The position numbers and the translations under genes are program-made. The notes beneath the pieces were generated by a model, which saw only the letters and a list, made by a program, of their open reading frames with translations, had not been told where the DNA came from and did no database searches. A stretch of 64,000 bases of DNA, taken from assembly GCF_027497215.1 (NCBI RefSeq), contig NZ_CP114904.1, positions 806,001 through 870,000 of the forward strand, written 5' to 3'. Of the stretch, positions 25,846 to 35,257 are shown in pieces (the stretch's first letter is position 1; every line of letters starts with the position of its first letter). This stretch comes from Micromonospora sp. WMMD812 (GTDB lineage Bacteria; Actinomycetota; Actinomycetes; Mycobacteriales; Micromonosporaceae).

Positions 25846-27950
25846 CCGCGCTGACCGCACCCCCGCGCCCGGAGCCGGCTCTCGAGCCGGCTCCGGCCGG
25901 GCGCCTCGCCACCCCGCGCCTCGTCGGGGTCTTCGTCGCCGCGACCCTGCTCCTGCTCGTCGTCGCGGCGGTGCACCTCACCCAGGGCACCTCCTCGATC
26001 GGCGCCCTCGACCTGCTGCGCCTGGCCACCGGCGGCGACGACGAGGCCGCCCGGGTCCTGATCGCCTCCCGGCTGCCCCGACTGCTCGCCGGCCTCGCCA
26101 TCGGCGTCGCGCTCGGCTTCGCCGGCGCCGCCTTCCAGTCGATCGCCCGCAATCCGCTCGCATCGCCGGACACCATCGCCGTCAACGCGGGCGCCCACCT
26201 GGCCATCGTCGCCGTCGCCGCGTTCGGCGTCTCCCTGCCCGCCCTACCGGCCGGCGGCCTCGCGTTCGGCGGCGGCATCGCCGCGGCGGGGCTGGTGCTG
26301 GCGATGTCCGCCGGGGGGCAGGCCGGCACCACCCGGCTCATCCTCGCCGGCTCGGCGATCGCACTCGCGCTCGGCTCGGTCACCACCCTGCTCCTGCTGC
26401 TCTTCGAGCAGGCCACCATCGGCCTCTTCGCCTGGGGCAACGGCTCGCTCGTCCAGAGCGACATGGTCGCGGTCCGCGAGCTCGCCCCGGTGATCGGCCT
26501 CGCCGTGCTGGCGCTGATGCTGCTCGGGCACCGGCTCGACATCCTCGCCCTCGGCGACGACACGGCCACCGTGCTCGGCCTCGACGTACGGCAGACCCGG
26601 CTCATCGTGACGTTGCTGGCCGTGCTGCTCTCCGCCGCTGCGGTCACCCTGACCGGTCCGGTCGCCTTCGTCGGCCTCTGTGCGCCGGTGATCGTCCGGC
26701 TGCTCGGCCGCGTGGTGCCCGGCGTGCACCGGCACCGGATCCTGCTGCCGCTCTCCGGCATCGCCGGGGTGCTCATCGTGCTCGGCTCCGACATCCTGCT
26801 GCGTGCCGTGATGGGCGGGCAGGCCGGCGTGGACGTCCCCACCGGCGTGGTCACCACCCTCTTCGGCGCGGTCGTCCTGGTCTGGCTGGCCCGCCGGCAC
26901 CGCGACGCCGGCCCGACCCGCCGACCGCCGGGCGGGCACGCCGCCGTCCGCTCACGGACCTTCGTCGGGGTGGTCGTCGCCGTGACCGCCACCGCCACCG
27001 TCGCCGCGATCGTCGTCGGGATGCTCGCCGGGGACACCTGGGTGCTGCTCGGCGACATCGTCAACTGGCTCAACGGGACCACCGGGCCGGCGTACACCTT
27101 CGTGCTGGACCAGCGGTGGCCCCGGGTCGCCGCGGCGGTGCTGGCCGGCGCCGCGATCGCCGTCGCCGGCACCACCGTGCAGGCGGTCTGCCGCAACCCG
27201 CTCGCCGAGCCGGGCGTCCTCGGCATCACCGCCGGCGCCGGGCTGGGCGCGGTCGCGCTGCTCACCTTCGTTCCGCTGGCCGGGGTGTGGGCCATCTCCG
27301 GCGTCGCCGGGCTCGGCGCCATGGTCGCCTTCGCCCTGGTCTACGCGGTGGCGTGGCGCGGGGGTCTCAGCTCCGACCGGCTCGTCCTGATCGGTTTCGG
27401 GGTCTGGCAGGGCGGCCTGGCCGTGATCACCTTCCTGATCGTCTCGTACGACCCGTGGAACACCGGCAAGGCGCTGACCTGGCTCTCCGGCTCTACCTAC
27501 GGCCGCACGTCGCTGCAGGTCCTGCCGGTCGCGATCGCGCTGCTGCTCTTCACCCCGGCGGTGGTCGCCGCCCGGCGCGAGCTCGACCTGATGGCCCTCG
27601 ACGACGACACGCCCCGGGTGCTCGGCGTCCGGCTGGAGCGCACCCGGCTGGTCGCCCTCGGCGCGGCGGCGCTGCTCACCGCCACCGCCGTCTCCGCCGT
27701 CGGCGTGATCGGCTTCGTCGGCCTGGTCGCGCCGCACATGGCCCGGGCGCTCGTCGGTGCCCGGCACGCCCGAGTGCTCCCGGTCGCGGCGCTGCTCGGC
27801 GCCGCGCTGGTCAGCGTCGCGGACACCCTGGGCCGCACCGTCATCGCTCCCGCGCAGATCCCCGCCGGCCTGGTCACCGCCATGATCGGCACCCCGTACT
27901 TCGTCTGGCTGCTGTGGCGCTCCCGCGCCGTGGCGGCCACCGCCCGCTGA
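25842..27950 (+). CDS. Fused FecCD-type siderophore permease (FhuB-like tandem)
   Basis: 702 residues made of two complete FecCD permease units joined head to tail, about 30-360 and 370-700, each of 10 predicted helices. Each half has the diagnostic segments: [18 protein letters not shown] and [18 protein letters not shown], and the ATPase-contact glycines in [15 protein letters not shown] and [15 protein letters not shown]. The fused form is like FhuB and makes the transporter a monomeric permease. GTG at 25842 overlaps the lipoprotein stop. Confidence 0.92.
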   Translation: MTALTAPPRPEPALEPAPAGRLATPRLVGVFVAATLLLLVVAAVHLTQGTSSIGALDLLRLATGGDDEAARVLIASRLPRLLAGLAIGVALGFAGAAFQSIARNPLASPDTIAVNAGAHLAIVAVAAFGVSLPALPAGGLAFGGGIAAAGLVLAMSAGGQAGTTRLILAGSAIALALGSVTTLLLLLFEQATIGLFAWGNGSLVQSDMVAVRELAPVIGLAVLALMLLGHRLDILALGDDTATVLGLDVRQTRLIVTLLAVLLSAAAVTLTGPVAFVGLCAPVIVRLLGRVVPGVHRHRILLPLSGIAGVLIVLGSDILLRAVMGGQAGVDVPTGVVTTLFGAVVLVWLARRHRDAGPTRRPPGGHAAVRSRTFVGVVVAVTATATVAAIVVGMLAGDTWVLLGDIVNWLNGTTGPAYTFVLDQRWPRVAAAVLAGAAIAVAGTTVQAVCRNPLAEPGVLGITAGAGLGAVALLTFVPLAGVWAISGVAGLGAMVAFALVYAVAWRGGLSSDRLVLIGFGVWQGGLAVITFLIVSYDPWNTGKALTWLSGSTYGRTSLQVLPVAIALLLFTPAVVAARRELDLMALDDDTPRVLGVRLERTRLVALGAAALLTATAVSAVGVIGFVGLVAPHMARALVGARHARVLPVAALLGAALVSVADTLGRTVIAPAQIPAGLVTAMIGTPYFVWLLWRSRAVAATAR

Positions 27951-27978
27951 CCGAACCGGCCTGACCGAGAGAGGCACC

Positions 27979-28878
27979 ATGACCGAGACCCTGCCCGTCG
28001 CGCCCTGGCGTCTGTTCACCGTCGAGGTCCGGGCGGTACGCCGGCTCAGCCCGTCGTTCGTACGGGTCACCTTCACCGGGGCCGACCTCGACCGGTTCGC
28101 CGACAACGGCTACGACCAGCGGATCAAACTCGCGCTGCCGCTCCCCGGCGAGCACACCGTGCGGATGCCCGACGGCCCCGACTGGTACACGGCCTGGCGG
28201 GCCCTGCCGGACGAGCGCCGCTACCCGATCCGCACCTACACCGTCCGCGCCGTACGCCCGCACCTGGCCGAGGTCGACATCGACCTGGTCCTGCACGGCG
28301 ACAGCGGCCCGGCGACCCGGTGGGCGCGGCGGGCCCGCGCCGGCGACGAGATCGTGCTCGTCGGCCCGGACGCCGGCTACCGGGGCGACCACGGCGGTGT
28401 CGAGTTCCGGCCGCCGGCGACCGCGCAGCTGTTGCTGGTCGGCGACGAGACCGCGGTGCCGGCGATCGCCGCCATCCTGGAACGCCTGCCCCGGGACGCG
28501 CGCGGCCGGGTGCTGCTCGAGGTGCCCGGGGCCGACGACGTGCTGCCGCTGGTGGCGCCGCCCGGCGTCACCGTGACCTGGCTGGCCCGGGACGCGGGGG
28601 AGCACGGGAGCCGGCTCGTCGAGGCGGTCGCGGCGGCGGCGGGGGAGCTGCTGGTCGCCCCGGCTCCGCCCGTCGCCCAGCCGGTCCCCGACGTGGACGT
28701 GGACGACCTCTGGGAGGTGCCCGAGGAGGTGCCGGCGACGCCGTTGTACGCGTGGCTGGCCGGGGAGGCGGGGGTCATCCGTACCCTGCGCCGGCACCTG
28801 GTGGGGGAGCGGGGCCTCGACCGGCGGGCGGTGGCGTTCATGGGCTACTGGCGGATCGGCCGCGCCGACCCCTCCTGA
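27979..28878 (+). CDS. Second siderophore-interacting protein (SIP, FAD-dependent reductase)
   Basis: 299 residues, a full-length ViuB/SIP homolog. FAD-binding motif RTYTVR near residue 83, followed by [22 protein letters not shown], pyridine-nucleotide core [18 protein letters not shown] and the C-terminal family ending [24 protein letters not shown]. Ribosome site GAGAGG, ATG at 27979, 28 bp after the permease in the same operon. It is distinct from the shorter SIP at 20.4 kb, so this locus encodes two ferric-siderophore reductases. Confidence 0.9.
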   Translation: MTETLPVAPWRLFTVEVRAVRRLSPSFVRVTFTGADLDRFADNGYDQRIKLALPLPGEHTVRMPDGPDWYTAWRALPDERRYPIRTYTVRAVRPHLAEVDIDLVLHGDSGPATRWARRARAGDEIVLVGPDAGYRGDHGGVEFRPPATAQLLLVGDETAVPAIAAILERLPRDARGRVLLEVPGADDVLPLVAPPGVTVTWLARDAGEHGSRLVEAVAAAAGELLVAPAPPVAQPVPDVDVDDLWEVPEEVPATPLYAWLAGEAGVIRTLRRHLVGERGLDRRAVAFMGYWRIGRADPS

Positions 28879-28925
28879 CGGTGTCGCTTCCGGACGGCGA
28901 GCCGCCGCGTCCGTGGCGATGGCGG

Positions 28926-28944
28926 TAAGGGTAGGCTCGCCTAA
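28926..28944. promoter_or_regulatory. Weaker iron box before the siderophore biosynthesis operon
   Basis: TAAGGGTAGGCTCGCCTAA matches the IdeR/DmdR consensus at 15 of 19 positions and is 29 bp before the ATG of the ATP-grasp gene. It puts the biosynthesis operon under the same iron control as the uptake genes, perhaps with weaker repression. Confidence 0.65.
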
Positions 28945-28973
28945 TTGGACGGTCGGGCCGGTGCGGAGGTGGG

Positions 28974-30149
28974 ATGCGGCTGTACATCACCGCGCTCAAC
29001 CCCACCGACGCCGTCCTGGACGGTCTCGTGCCGGCGGCGGCCACGCTGGGTCTGCCGGTCACCGTGCTGACCGACCGGCCCGCTGAGTGGCCGGCGGACG
29101 TGCCGACCACCGCCTGCGCGGTCCGCGACCCGGACGCCGTACTCGCGGCCGTCGCCCCGGGACGGCCCGCGGCGCTGCTGTCCAACAGCGACCATCTCCA
29201 GGCGGCCACCGCGCTCGCCGCGCGGCGGCTCGGCCTGCCCGCCAAGGACCCCGACGCGGCGCGCCGCTGCAAGGACAAGGCGGCCACCCGTCGCGCCGTG
29301 GCGGCGGCCGGGCTCGACCTGGTCCGCACCGCCACCGTCGAGCCCGGTGCCGACCCGGTCGTGCCCGCCGCGACGTTCCCGGCGGTGGTCAAGCCCCGCG
29401 ACGGGGTGGCGAGCGAGGACGCGTATCTGGTCGCCGACGACGAGGAGTTGGCCGCGCGGGTCGCCGAGATCCGCCGGCGGCGGCCGGACGTGGCGCTGGT
29501 GGTCGAGGAGTACCTCGCCGGCGACCTGCGGACGCACGAGACGCTGGGCGACGGCTCCGCCCTGGCCGTCCTGGGTGGCTGGCGCACCGGCCTCGGCCCG
29601 CCACCGACCTTCACCGAGGTCAGCCTCGACTGGTCGCCGCCCACGGCCCCCGAGACCGCGCAGGTGCGGGCCCACCTCGACGCCCTGGCCGTCGGGTTCG
29701 GCGCCTGCCACACCGAGTACGTCGTCCAGGACGGCCGGGTCCGCCTGATCGAGGTCAACTACCGCCTCATCGGGGACCGGATGGACCTGATCCTCGCCGA
29801 GCTGCTCGGTGTGCCGCTGTTCGAGTACCTGATCCGGCTGCACCTGGGCGAGCCGCTGGCCGCCCTCGACCTGCCCGCTCCCGACACCGTCGACCGGCAC
29901 GCCCGGGTCGAGTACGTCTGCGCGGACCGGTCCGGTCGCCTCACCGCCGCCCCCGGCCCGGTGGACACCGCCCGCGACGACGTCCGCCTCGGCTGCCGAC
30001 CGCTGCGCGAGCCCGGCCGCACCGCCGACCTGACCGGCACCAACCGTGACTACCTGGCCGTGCTGCACGCCATCGGGCCGGACGACCGGACCGTCCGCCG
30101 GGCCCTGAACACCTTCCGCGCCGACCTGCGCTGGGAGATCGCCGGATGA
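28974..30149 (+). CDS. ATP-grasp ligase of siderophore biosynthesis (PvsA-like)
   Basis: 391 residues. The ATP-grasp fold shows KDKAATRRAVAAAGL, the nucleotide-binding VVKPRDGVASEDAYLV, hinge VVEEYLAGDLRTHE and Mg-binding LIEVNYRLIGDRMDL. ATP-grasp enzymes join a carboxylate to an amine; in vibrioferrin synthesis PvsA attaches an amino acid in this way. First gene of a four-gene overlapping operon (GGAGGT ribosome site, ATG at 28974). The match to PvsA rests on operon composition and fold, not on alignment. Confidence 0.83.
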   Translation: MRLYITALNPTDAVLDGLVPAAATLGLPVTVLTDRPAEWPADVPTTACAVRDPDAVLAAVAPGRPAALLSNSDHLQAATALAARRLGLPAKDPDAARRCKDKAATRRAVAAAGLDLVRTATVEPGADPVVPAATFPAVVKPRDGVASEDAYLVADDEELAARVAEIRRRRPDVALVVEEYLAGDLRTHETLGDGSALAVLGGWRTGLGPPPTFTEVSLDWSPPTAPETAQVRAHLDALAVGFGACHTEYVVQDGRVRLIEVNYRLIGDRMDLILAELLGVPLFEYLIRLHLGEPLAALDLPAPDTVDRHARVEYVCADRSGRLTAAPGPVDTARDDVRLGCRPLREPGRTADLTGTNRDYLAVLHAIGPDDRTVRRALNTFRADLRWEIAG

Positions 30150-31771
30150 CCGACGACAGCGAACGGCAGGTGTTCACCCGGGTCCTCGACGCCCTGCTCC
30201 GCGAGGACCACCTCGGCCTGACCAGCCGCGGCCGGGCCGACGGCCCCGACTGGTGGCAGGCGCCGCACCCCGCCGGCCTACTGCGGATACCGGTACGCCC
30301 CGACGGCTTCCAGCACAGTGTCCGGACCGCCGCGCCCGTGCTGCACGTCGTCCCGCCGGACGGCCGGGCCCACCGGGTCGACACCCTCGACGCGCTGCTG
30401 GCCCTGCTGGCCCCGCACGACGATCCCGACGCCGAAGCCGGCTGGCACACCTTCACCGCCGAGTGCCATGACGACCTGCGGGCCCGCCGGCTCGCCGACG
30501 GCGCCCGCGCGCGGGTCCACGCCGCCGTGGCCGCCCGCCGTAGGAACGCGCCCAACGGGATGGCCGGCGCCGTCCTGGACGACGTCCTGGCCGCGCACGC
30601 CGGGCACCCGGTCTACCCCACCGACCGCTGCCGGCACGGCCTCGCCGACGACGACCTGCGACGGTACGCCCCGGAGCACGCGCCGAGCTTCCCGCTGCGG
30701 TGGCACCCGACCCCGGTCGAGACGGTCCAGCTCACCGGCGAACTGCCGCCCTGGTGGCCGCGCGCCGAGCGGCCGGGCCAGTTCCTCATGCCGACGCATC
30801 CGCTCACCGCGGCCCGCCGCGGACTGCCGGTCGTGGACGCCCCACCGATCACCGTGCGACCCACCCTGTCCATGCGGACCGTGGCGCTGGACGGCGACCC
30901 GTACACCCATCTGAAGCTGCCGCTGCCGACGGCCGCCCTCGGCGCCCGCAACCGCAGGACCCTCGCGGCCGGGACGCTCGCCGACGGCGCCGCCGTCGCC
31001 GGGCTCCTGCACCGTATCGCCGCCGCGGAACCCGCCTTCGCCGGCCGGATCCACCACGCCGACGAGGGCACCTACGCCGAGACCGGGGACGAGTGGCTGG
31101 CGTTCCTGCTCCGCCGGTTCCCGCACCACCTGGCCGGCGTCCAGGTGGTGCCGGTCGCCGCGCTCGCCGCCGCCGACCCCGTCGCGGGCACCGTCGCCGA
31201 GCGGATCAGCCCCGGCGCCGTCGGGCCACTCCTGGAGGCCTACCTGGACCTGCTGGTCGACTGGCACGTCTGCCTCTGGCTGCGGCACGGCGTGGCGCTG
31301 GAGGCTCACCCGCAGAACATCCACCTGCTGCGGCGCCCGGACGGGTCGGTCGGCCTGCTCTACAAGGACAACGACGGTGCCCGGCTGGACCGGCGCCACC
31401 GCGGCTCCGGCGGGCTCTCGTTGTCCGACGAGCGCATGTGGACGCACGACCCCGGGGAACTGGCCGACGTCTTCGTCACGATCACCGTGCACCTCGCCGC
31501 GGCGGCACCGCTGCTCGCGCTCGCCGCCCGCGGCGTGCCCGTCCCGTCACCGGCCACCGCCCTCGCGCCGCGGCTGGCCGCCGCCCGGGACCGGTGGGGC
31601 GCCGGGCCGGCGGCGCGCATCTTCACCGCCCGGGTGCTCGACGCCCCGCGCCTACCGGTCAAGGCCATGCTCACCGCCGGAACCCTGCTGCCGAAGCAAC
31701 GACTCGGCGCCACCGACGTCAACAAGTACTACCGTCGCACCGGACCCAACTACCTGCGGGGAGCACCATGA
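30146..31771 (+). CDS. NIS synthetase 1 (IucA/IucC family)
   Basis: 541 residues. NRPS-independent siderophore synthetases adenylate citrate or 2-oxoglutarate-type carboxylates and condense them with amines or alcohols. Family motifs: FLMPTHPLTA (a variant of HPWQ), RPTLSMRTVAL, EAHPQNIHLL, YKDNDGARLD and the FhuF-like C-terminal domain ending KAMLTAGTLLPKQRLG. The HPLT variant differs from the HPWQ of its partner, suggesting another substrate class. ATG at 30146 overlaps the ATP-grasp stop. Confidence 0.88.
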   Translation: MTDDSERQVFTRVLDALLREDHLGLTSRGRADGPDWWQAPHPAGLLRIPVRPDGFQHSVRTAAPVLHVVPPDGRAHRVDTLDALLALLAPHDDPDAEAGWHTFTAECHDDLRARRLADGARARVHAAVAARRRNAPNGMAGAVLDDVLAAHAGHPVYPTDRCRHGLADDDLRRYAPEHAPSFPLRWHPTPVETVQLTGELPPWWPRAERPGQFLMPTHPLTAARRGLPVVDAPPITVRPTLSMRTVALDGDPYTHLKLPLPTAALGARNRRTLAAGTLADGAAVAGLLHRIAAAEPAFAGRIHHADEGTYAETGDEWLAFLLRRFPHHLAGVQVVPVAALAAADPVAGTVAERISPGAVGPLLEAYLDLLVDWHVCLWLRHGVALEAHPQNIHLLRRPDGSVGLLYKDNDGARLDRRHRGSGGLSLSDERMWTHDPGELADVFVTITVHLAAAAPLLALAARGVPVPSPATALAPRLAAARDRWGAGPAARIFTARVLDAPRLPVKAMLTAGTLLPKQRLGATDVNKYYRRTGPNYLRGAP

Positions 31772-33363
31772 CGAGAACCGGGTTGTGTCCCCGACCCGGC
31801 CTCGACGCCGACCACCTCGCCGACCTCGCCGCCGCCCACGCCGTCTTCGGCTGCTACCTGCGCGAGGTCGCCGCACCGGACGGCGACGCGGACCTGGTCG
31901 ACGGCGAGGCACGGGTGTGGTCACGGCACCTCGGCACGCAGTTGCGCTGCGCCGTCGACCGGCCCTCGCCGGCCGGCGCACACCGCTACGCCGGTCCGGT
32001 GCAGAGGAACACCGGCGCCGGCTGGGAGGACCTCGACGCCGTGGCGCTGGCGCGGCTCCTCGCGGCGGAGCTCACCGCGCGGACCGGGGTCGGCAACGAC
32101 GAGTTCGTCGGGCAGGTCCGCGCGAGCCGCGACGCGGTGGCCCGCCTGCTGGCCGAGCGGCCGCCACAGGACCCGACGCCGACCGGCGACCCGGCCATCG
32201 ACGCGTACGTCGATTCCGAGCAGTCCCTGCTCTTCGGCCACCCGCACCACCCGGCGCCCAAGTGGCGCACCGGCGATCCGAGCAGCTGGGGCGCCTACGC
32301 CCCCGAGCTGCGCACCACCTTCCAACTGCACTGGCTCGCGGTCCCCGACGACCTGGTGGCCGAGGCGGGGCCGTTCGACGAGCTGATCGCCCCGCTCGAC
32401 CCGCCGCCCGTCCCGGCCGGGCACCACGCCCTGCCCGTGCACCCCTGGCAGCTGGCCCTGGTCCCGCCGACCGACCGCCGCCTGCGGCACCTGGGCCCGG
32501 CCGGCGTGCCGGTGCGGCCGACGGCGAGCGTCCGCACCCTGTACGCCCCCGAGGCGGATCTCTTCGTCAAGACCAGCCTGCACGTACGGATCACGAACTG
32601 CCTGCGCAAGAACGCCCGCTACGAACTGACCGGCGCGCCGGCGCTGACCCGGCTGCTGACCGGCGTGCCGCTGCCGGCACAGGTACGGCTGCTGGCGGAG
32701 CCCGCGTACCGGACCGTCACGACGCCTGGCGCGGACGAGGCGTACGGGACGATCCTGCGCACCGGCCTGCGCCCGCACCTGCGACCGGGGGACACCCCGC
32801 TGTTGGCGGCGGCGCTGGCCGCCGCGCCGCTCGCGGTGCCCGACCCGGTCGGCTGGTGGCGCGCGTACGCCCGGCTGCTCGTGCCGGCGGTGCTGCGCTG
32901 GTGGCTCGGCCACGGCGTCGTGCACGAGCCGCATTTGCAGAACGTGATCGTGGTCCTCGACGGCCACCGCCGGCCGGTCCGCCTCCTGCTCCGCGACCTG
33001 GAGGGCGTGAAGCTCGACACCGACCGCCTCCCCAACTGGCCCGACGGCGTGCCGCGACAGGCCGGCTACCGCCCGGCGGACGCGCGGCACCGCATCCTCT
33101 ACTGCCTGTTCGTCAACCACCTCGCCGGCATCAGCGGGGCACTCGCCGACGCCAGCCCCGGCATCGAGCCCCACCTGTGGCGGGTGCTGCGGGACGTCGT
33201 CGCCACGGTCGCCGCGGACCTCGGCGAACCACCCGAACTCCGCGACCTGCTCGCCGGCGCCCCGCTGGTCGCGAAGGCGAACCTGCTGGTGCGGTGGCAC
33301 CGCGACGCGGACCGGCGGGCGCCGTACGTGCCGGTGCCGAACCCGTTCGGCGGGTCCCGGTGA
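31768..33363 (+). CDS. NIS synthetase 2 (IucA/IucC family)
   Basis: 531 residues from ATG at 31768 (ATGA overlap). Canonical NIS motifs are intact: LPVHPWQLAL, RPTASVRTLYAP, FVKTSLHVRITNCLRKN, VHEPHLQNVIVVL, LLRDLEGVKLD, then the FhuF-like C-terminus ending LVAKANLLVRWHRDAD. With synthetase 1 it fits the PvsB/PvsD pair, which build the two ester/amide bonds of vibrioferrin on citrate. The exact substrate of each is not decidable from sequence reading. Confidence 0.9.
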   Translation: MTRTGLCPRPGLDADHLADLAAAHAVFGCYLREVAAPDGDADLVDGEARVWSRHLGTQLRCAVDRPSPAGAHRYAGPVQRNTGAGWEDLDAVALARLLAAELTARTGVGNDEFVGQVRASRDAVARLLAERPPQDPTPTGDPAIDAYVDSEQSLLFGHPHHPAPKWRTGDPSSWGAYAPELRTTFQLHWLAVPDDLVAEAGPFDELIAPLDPPPVPAGHHALPVHPWQLALVPPTDRRLRHLGPAGVPVRPTASVRTLYAPEADLFVKTSLHVRITNCLRKNARYELTGAPALTRLLTGVPLPAQVRLLAEPAYRTVTTPGADEAYGTILRTGLRPHLRPGDTPLLAAALAAAPLAVPDPVGWWRAYARLLVPAVLRWWLGHGVVHEPHLQNVIVVLDGHRRPVRLLLRDLEGVKLDTDRLPNWPDGVPRQAGYRPADARHRILYCLFVNHLAGISGALADASPGIEPHLWRVLRDVVATVAADLGEPPELRDLLAGAPLVAKANLLVRWHRDADRRAPYVPVPNPFGGSR

Positions 33364-34496
33364 CCCGGCCGGTCTACGTCCACGACCTCGACGCGCTCGC
33401 GGCGCACGTCCGGTCCGTCCGGAGCGCCCTGCCCGAGCGCGTCGAGCTGCTCTACGCGGTCAAGGCGAACCCCGACCCCGGCGTGCTGCGGAGCCTCGCT
33501 CCCGCCGTCGACGGCTTCGAGGCGGCGAGCCGCGGCGAGCTGCGGCGGCTCGCCGAGGTGCTGCCCGACCGGCCGCCCGCCGCGTACGCCGGGCCGGGCA
33601 AGACCGACGAGGACCTGGCCGCCGCGCTCGCCGCCGGGGCGGGCCGCGTCCACGTGGAGTCCCCGGCCGAGCTGCGGCGGCTCGGCGCGCTGGCGCGGGC
33701 GGCCGGCACCACCGCCGGTGTGCTGCTGAGGGTGAACCTGCCGGTCGCGGCCCCCGGGGCGAGCCTCGTCATGGGCGGCGGGCCGAGCCCGTTCGGGATG
33801 GATCCCGCCGACGTGCGCGAGTGCGCGCGCCGGCCACCGGCCGGCGTCGACATCCGGGGCGTGCACGCCCACCTGGCCAGCGGCCTGGACGCCCCGCTCG
33901 CCGGCCAGGTCGCCACCGCCGTGGTCGAGTGGGCGGTCGCCGAGGTGGGCGCGGCGGAGGTCGACGTCGGCGGCGGCATGGCCGTGGACTACACCGACCC
34001 GACCGCCCGCTTCGACTGGGCCGGCTACGGCCGGGACCTGACCCGGATCCTCGACCGCCATCCGGGCCTGCGCCTGCGGATCGAGCCGGGTCGTGCGCTG
34101 ACCGCCTACTGCGGCACCTATCTGACCGAGGTGATCGACGTCAAACGCTCGTACGGCGAGTGGTTCGTGGTGGTGGCCGGTGGCACCCACCACCTGCGTA
34201 CGCCGGCGGCGAAGGGCCACTCGCAGCCGTTCACCGTGCACCGGCGTCCGGCCGACGGGCAGCCGCGCACAGACGGCGGACGGGTCACCGTGGTCGGGCA
34301 GCTCTGCACACCCAAGGACGTGCTGGCCCGGTCGGTCGACAGCGGGCCGGTGGGGGTGGGCGACGTCCTGATCTTCGCCATGGCCGGCGCGTACGCCTGG
34401 AACATCAGCCACCGGGACTTCCTGCTGCACGAGCCGCCGGAATTCCGGACCGGCGATCCGCGCGACGTGGCCGCCGGCTGGGCCACCCGACCGTAG
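33360..34496 (+). CDS. Fold-type III PLP-dependent decarboxylase (PvsE/LysA-like)
   Basis: 378 residues of the ornithine/diaminopimelate decarboxylase group. PLP lysine in LLYAVKANP (about residue 39), phosphate-binding VDVGGGMAVDY, RIEPGRAL and the active-site cysteine region VVGQLCTPKDVLA. In vibrioferrin and staphyloferrin B pathways such an enzyme removes CO2 from a citryl-amino-acid intermediate to give an ethanolamine or diamine unit. GTG at 33360 overlaps the synthetase stop. It is the last gene of the biosynthesis operon and converges with dps. Confidence 0.88.
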   Translation: MTRPVYVHDLDALAAHVRSVRSALPERVELLYAVKANPDPGVLRSLAPAVDGFEAASRGELRRLAEVLPDRPPAAYAGPGKTDEDLAAALAAGAGRVHVESPAELRRLGALARAAGTTAGVLLRVNLPVAAPGASLVMGGGPSPFGMDPADVRECARRPPAGVDIRGVHAHLASGLDAPLAGQVATAVVEWAVAEVGAAEVDVGGGMAVDYTDPTARFDWAGYGRDLTRILDRHPGLRLRIEPGRALTAYCGTYLTEVIDVKRSYGEWFVVVAGGTHHLRTPAAKGHSQPFTVHRRPADGQPRTDGGRVTVVGQLCTPKDVLARSVDSGPVGVGDVLIFAMAGAYAWNISHRDFLLHEPPEFRTGDPRDVAAGWATRP

Positions 34497-34517
34497 CGGC
34501 GCCGGGGCCTCCGCGCG

Positions 34518-35093
34518 TCAGGCGCGGACGACCGGGGTGTCGACGAGGTGCTCGGCGATGAACCAGGCCTGCAGTTCGTTGGTGCGGATCACGTTGGACA
34601 CCAGCAGGTCGTTGCTGCCGTCGTCGCCGCCCTCCTGCACCCGGGCGGCGGCGTCGTGCGCGTCGATGAGGATCGTTTCGTGGGCCTCGAGCAGACGGGA
34701 GAGCATCCCGGGCACCTCCTCGGCCCCGTCCGGCGGGCGGGGCACCCGGGTCAGCTCGGCGACGTGCCGTGGATCGCCGACCGCCACGCCGCCGAGCGTC
34801 TGCACCCGTTCGGCGATCAGGTCGACCAGCTCCAGTTGCTCGCCGGCGTGCTTGTCGAGCAGGAGATGCAGCTGGTAGAAGGTCGGGCCCCGCATGAGCC
34901 AGTGGTACTTCTTGTACAGGTCGTGCAGGATGCGGGTGTCGGCGAGGACTAGGTTCAGCCGTTCGCACGAGTAGAGCCGCGCCTCGTACGCGAGGCCGAC
35001 CGGCAGCTGCCGGACGCTGCCGAACGCCTGGATCTCCCGGCCGTGCTGATGCAGCAGGGGCTGGCTGTCCGCACTCGTCGGCTGTCCGGTCAC
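34518..35093 (-). CDS. dps: Dps-family ferritin-like protein
   Basis: 191 residues with the Dps four-helix core. The inter-subunit ferroxidase residues are visible in ILHDLYKKYHWLMRGPTFYQLHLLLDKH and LELVDLIAERVQTLGG is the family signature. It stores iron, scavenges peroxide and may bind DNA through its basic tails. GTG at 35093 is chosen because GGGAGG lies just upstream. Its place beside the siderophore locus suggests a role in iron storage. The gene end lies 21 bp from the converging decarboxylase gene. Confidence 0.88.
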   Translation of the reverse strand: MTGQPTSADSQPLLHQHGREIQAFGSVRQLPVGLAYEARLYSCERLNLVLADTRILHDLYKKYHWLMRGPTFYQLHLLLDKHAGEQLELVDLIAERVQTLGGVAVGDPRHVAELTRVPRPPDGAEEVPGMLSRLLEAHETILIDAHDAAARVQEGGDDGSNDLLVSNVIRTNELQAWFIAEHLVDTPVVRA

Positions 35094-35257
35094 GTCGCCT
35101 CCCTCGATGACTGCCGACCGTCCGCCGAGGTGGCGAACCGGCAGTGGTGAGCCCGGCACGAGCCTAGGCGTCCGGAGGTCGCCACCCGGACCGAATCGAC
35201 AGTTTTGTCGGTGGGCTGGCCTACGGTGTCCCCACACTCGGACGCAGGGGGAGACGC

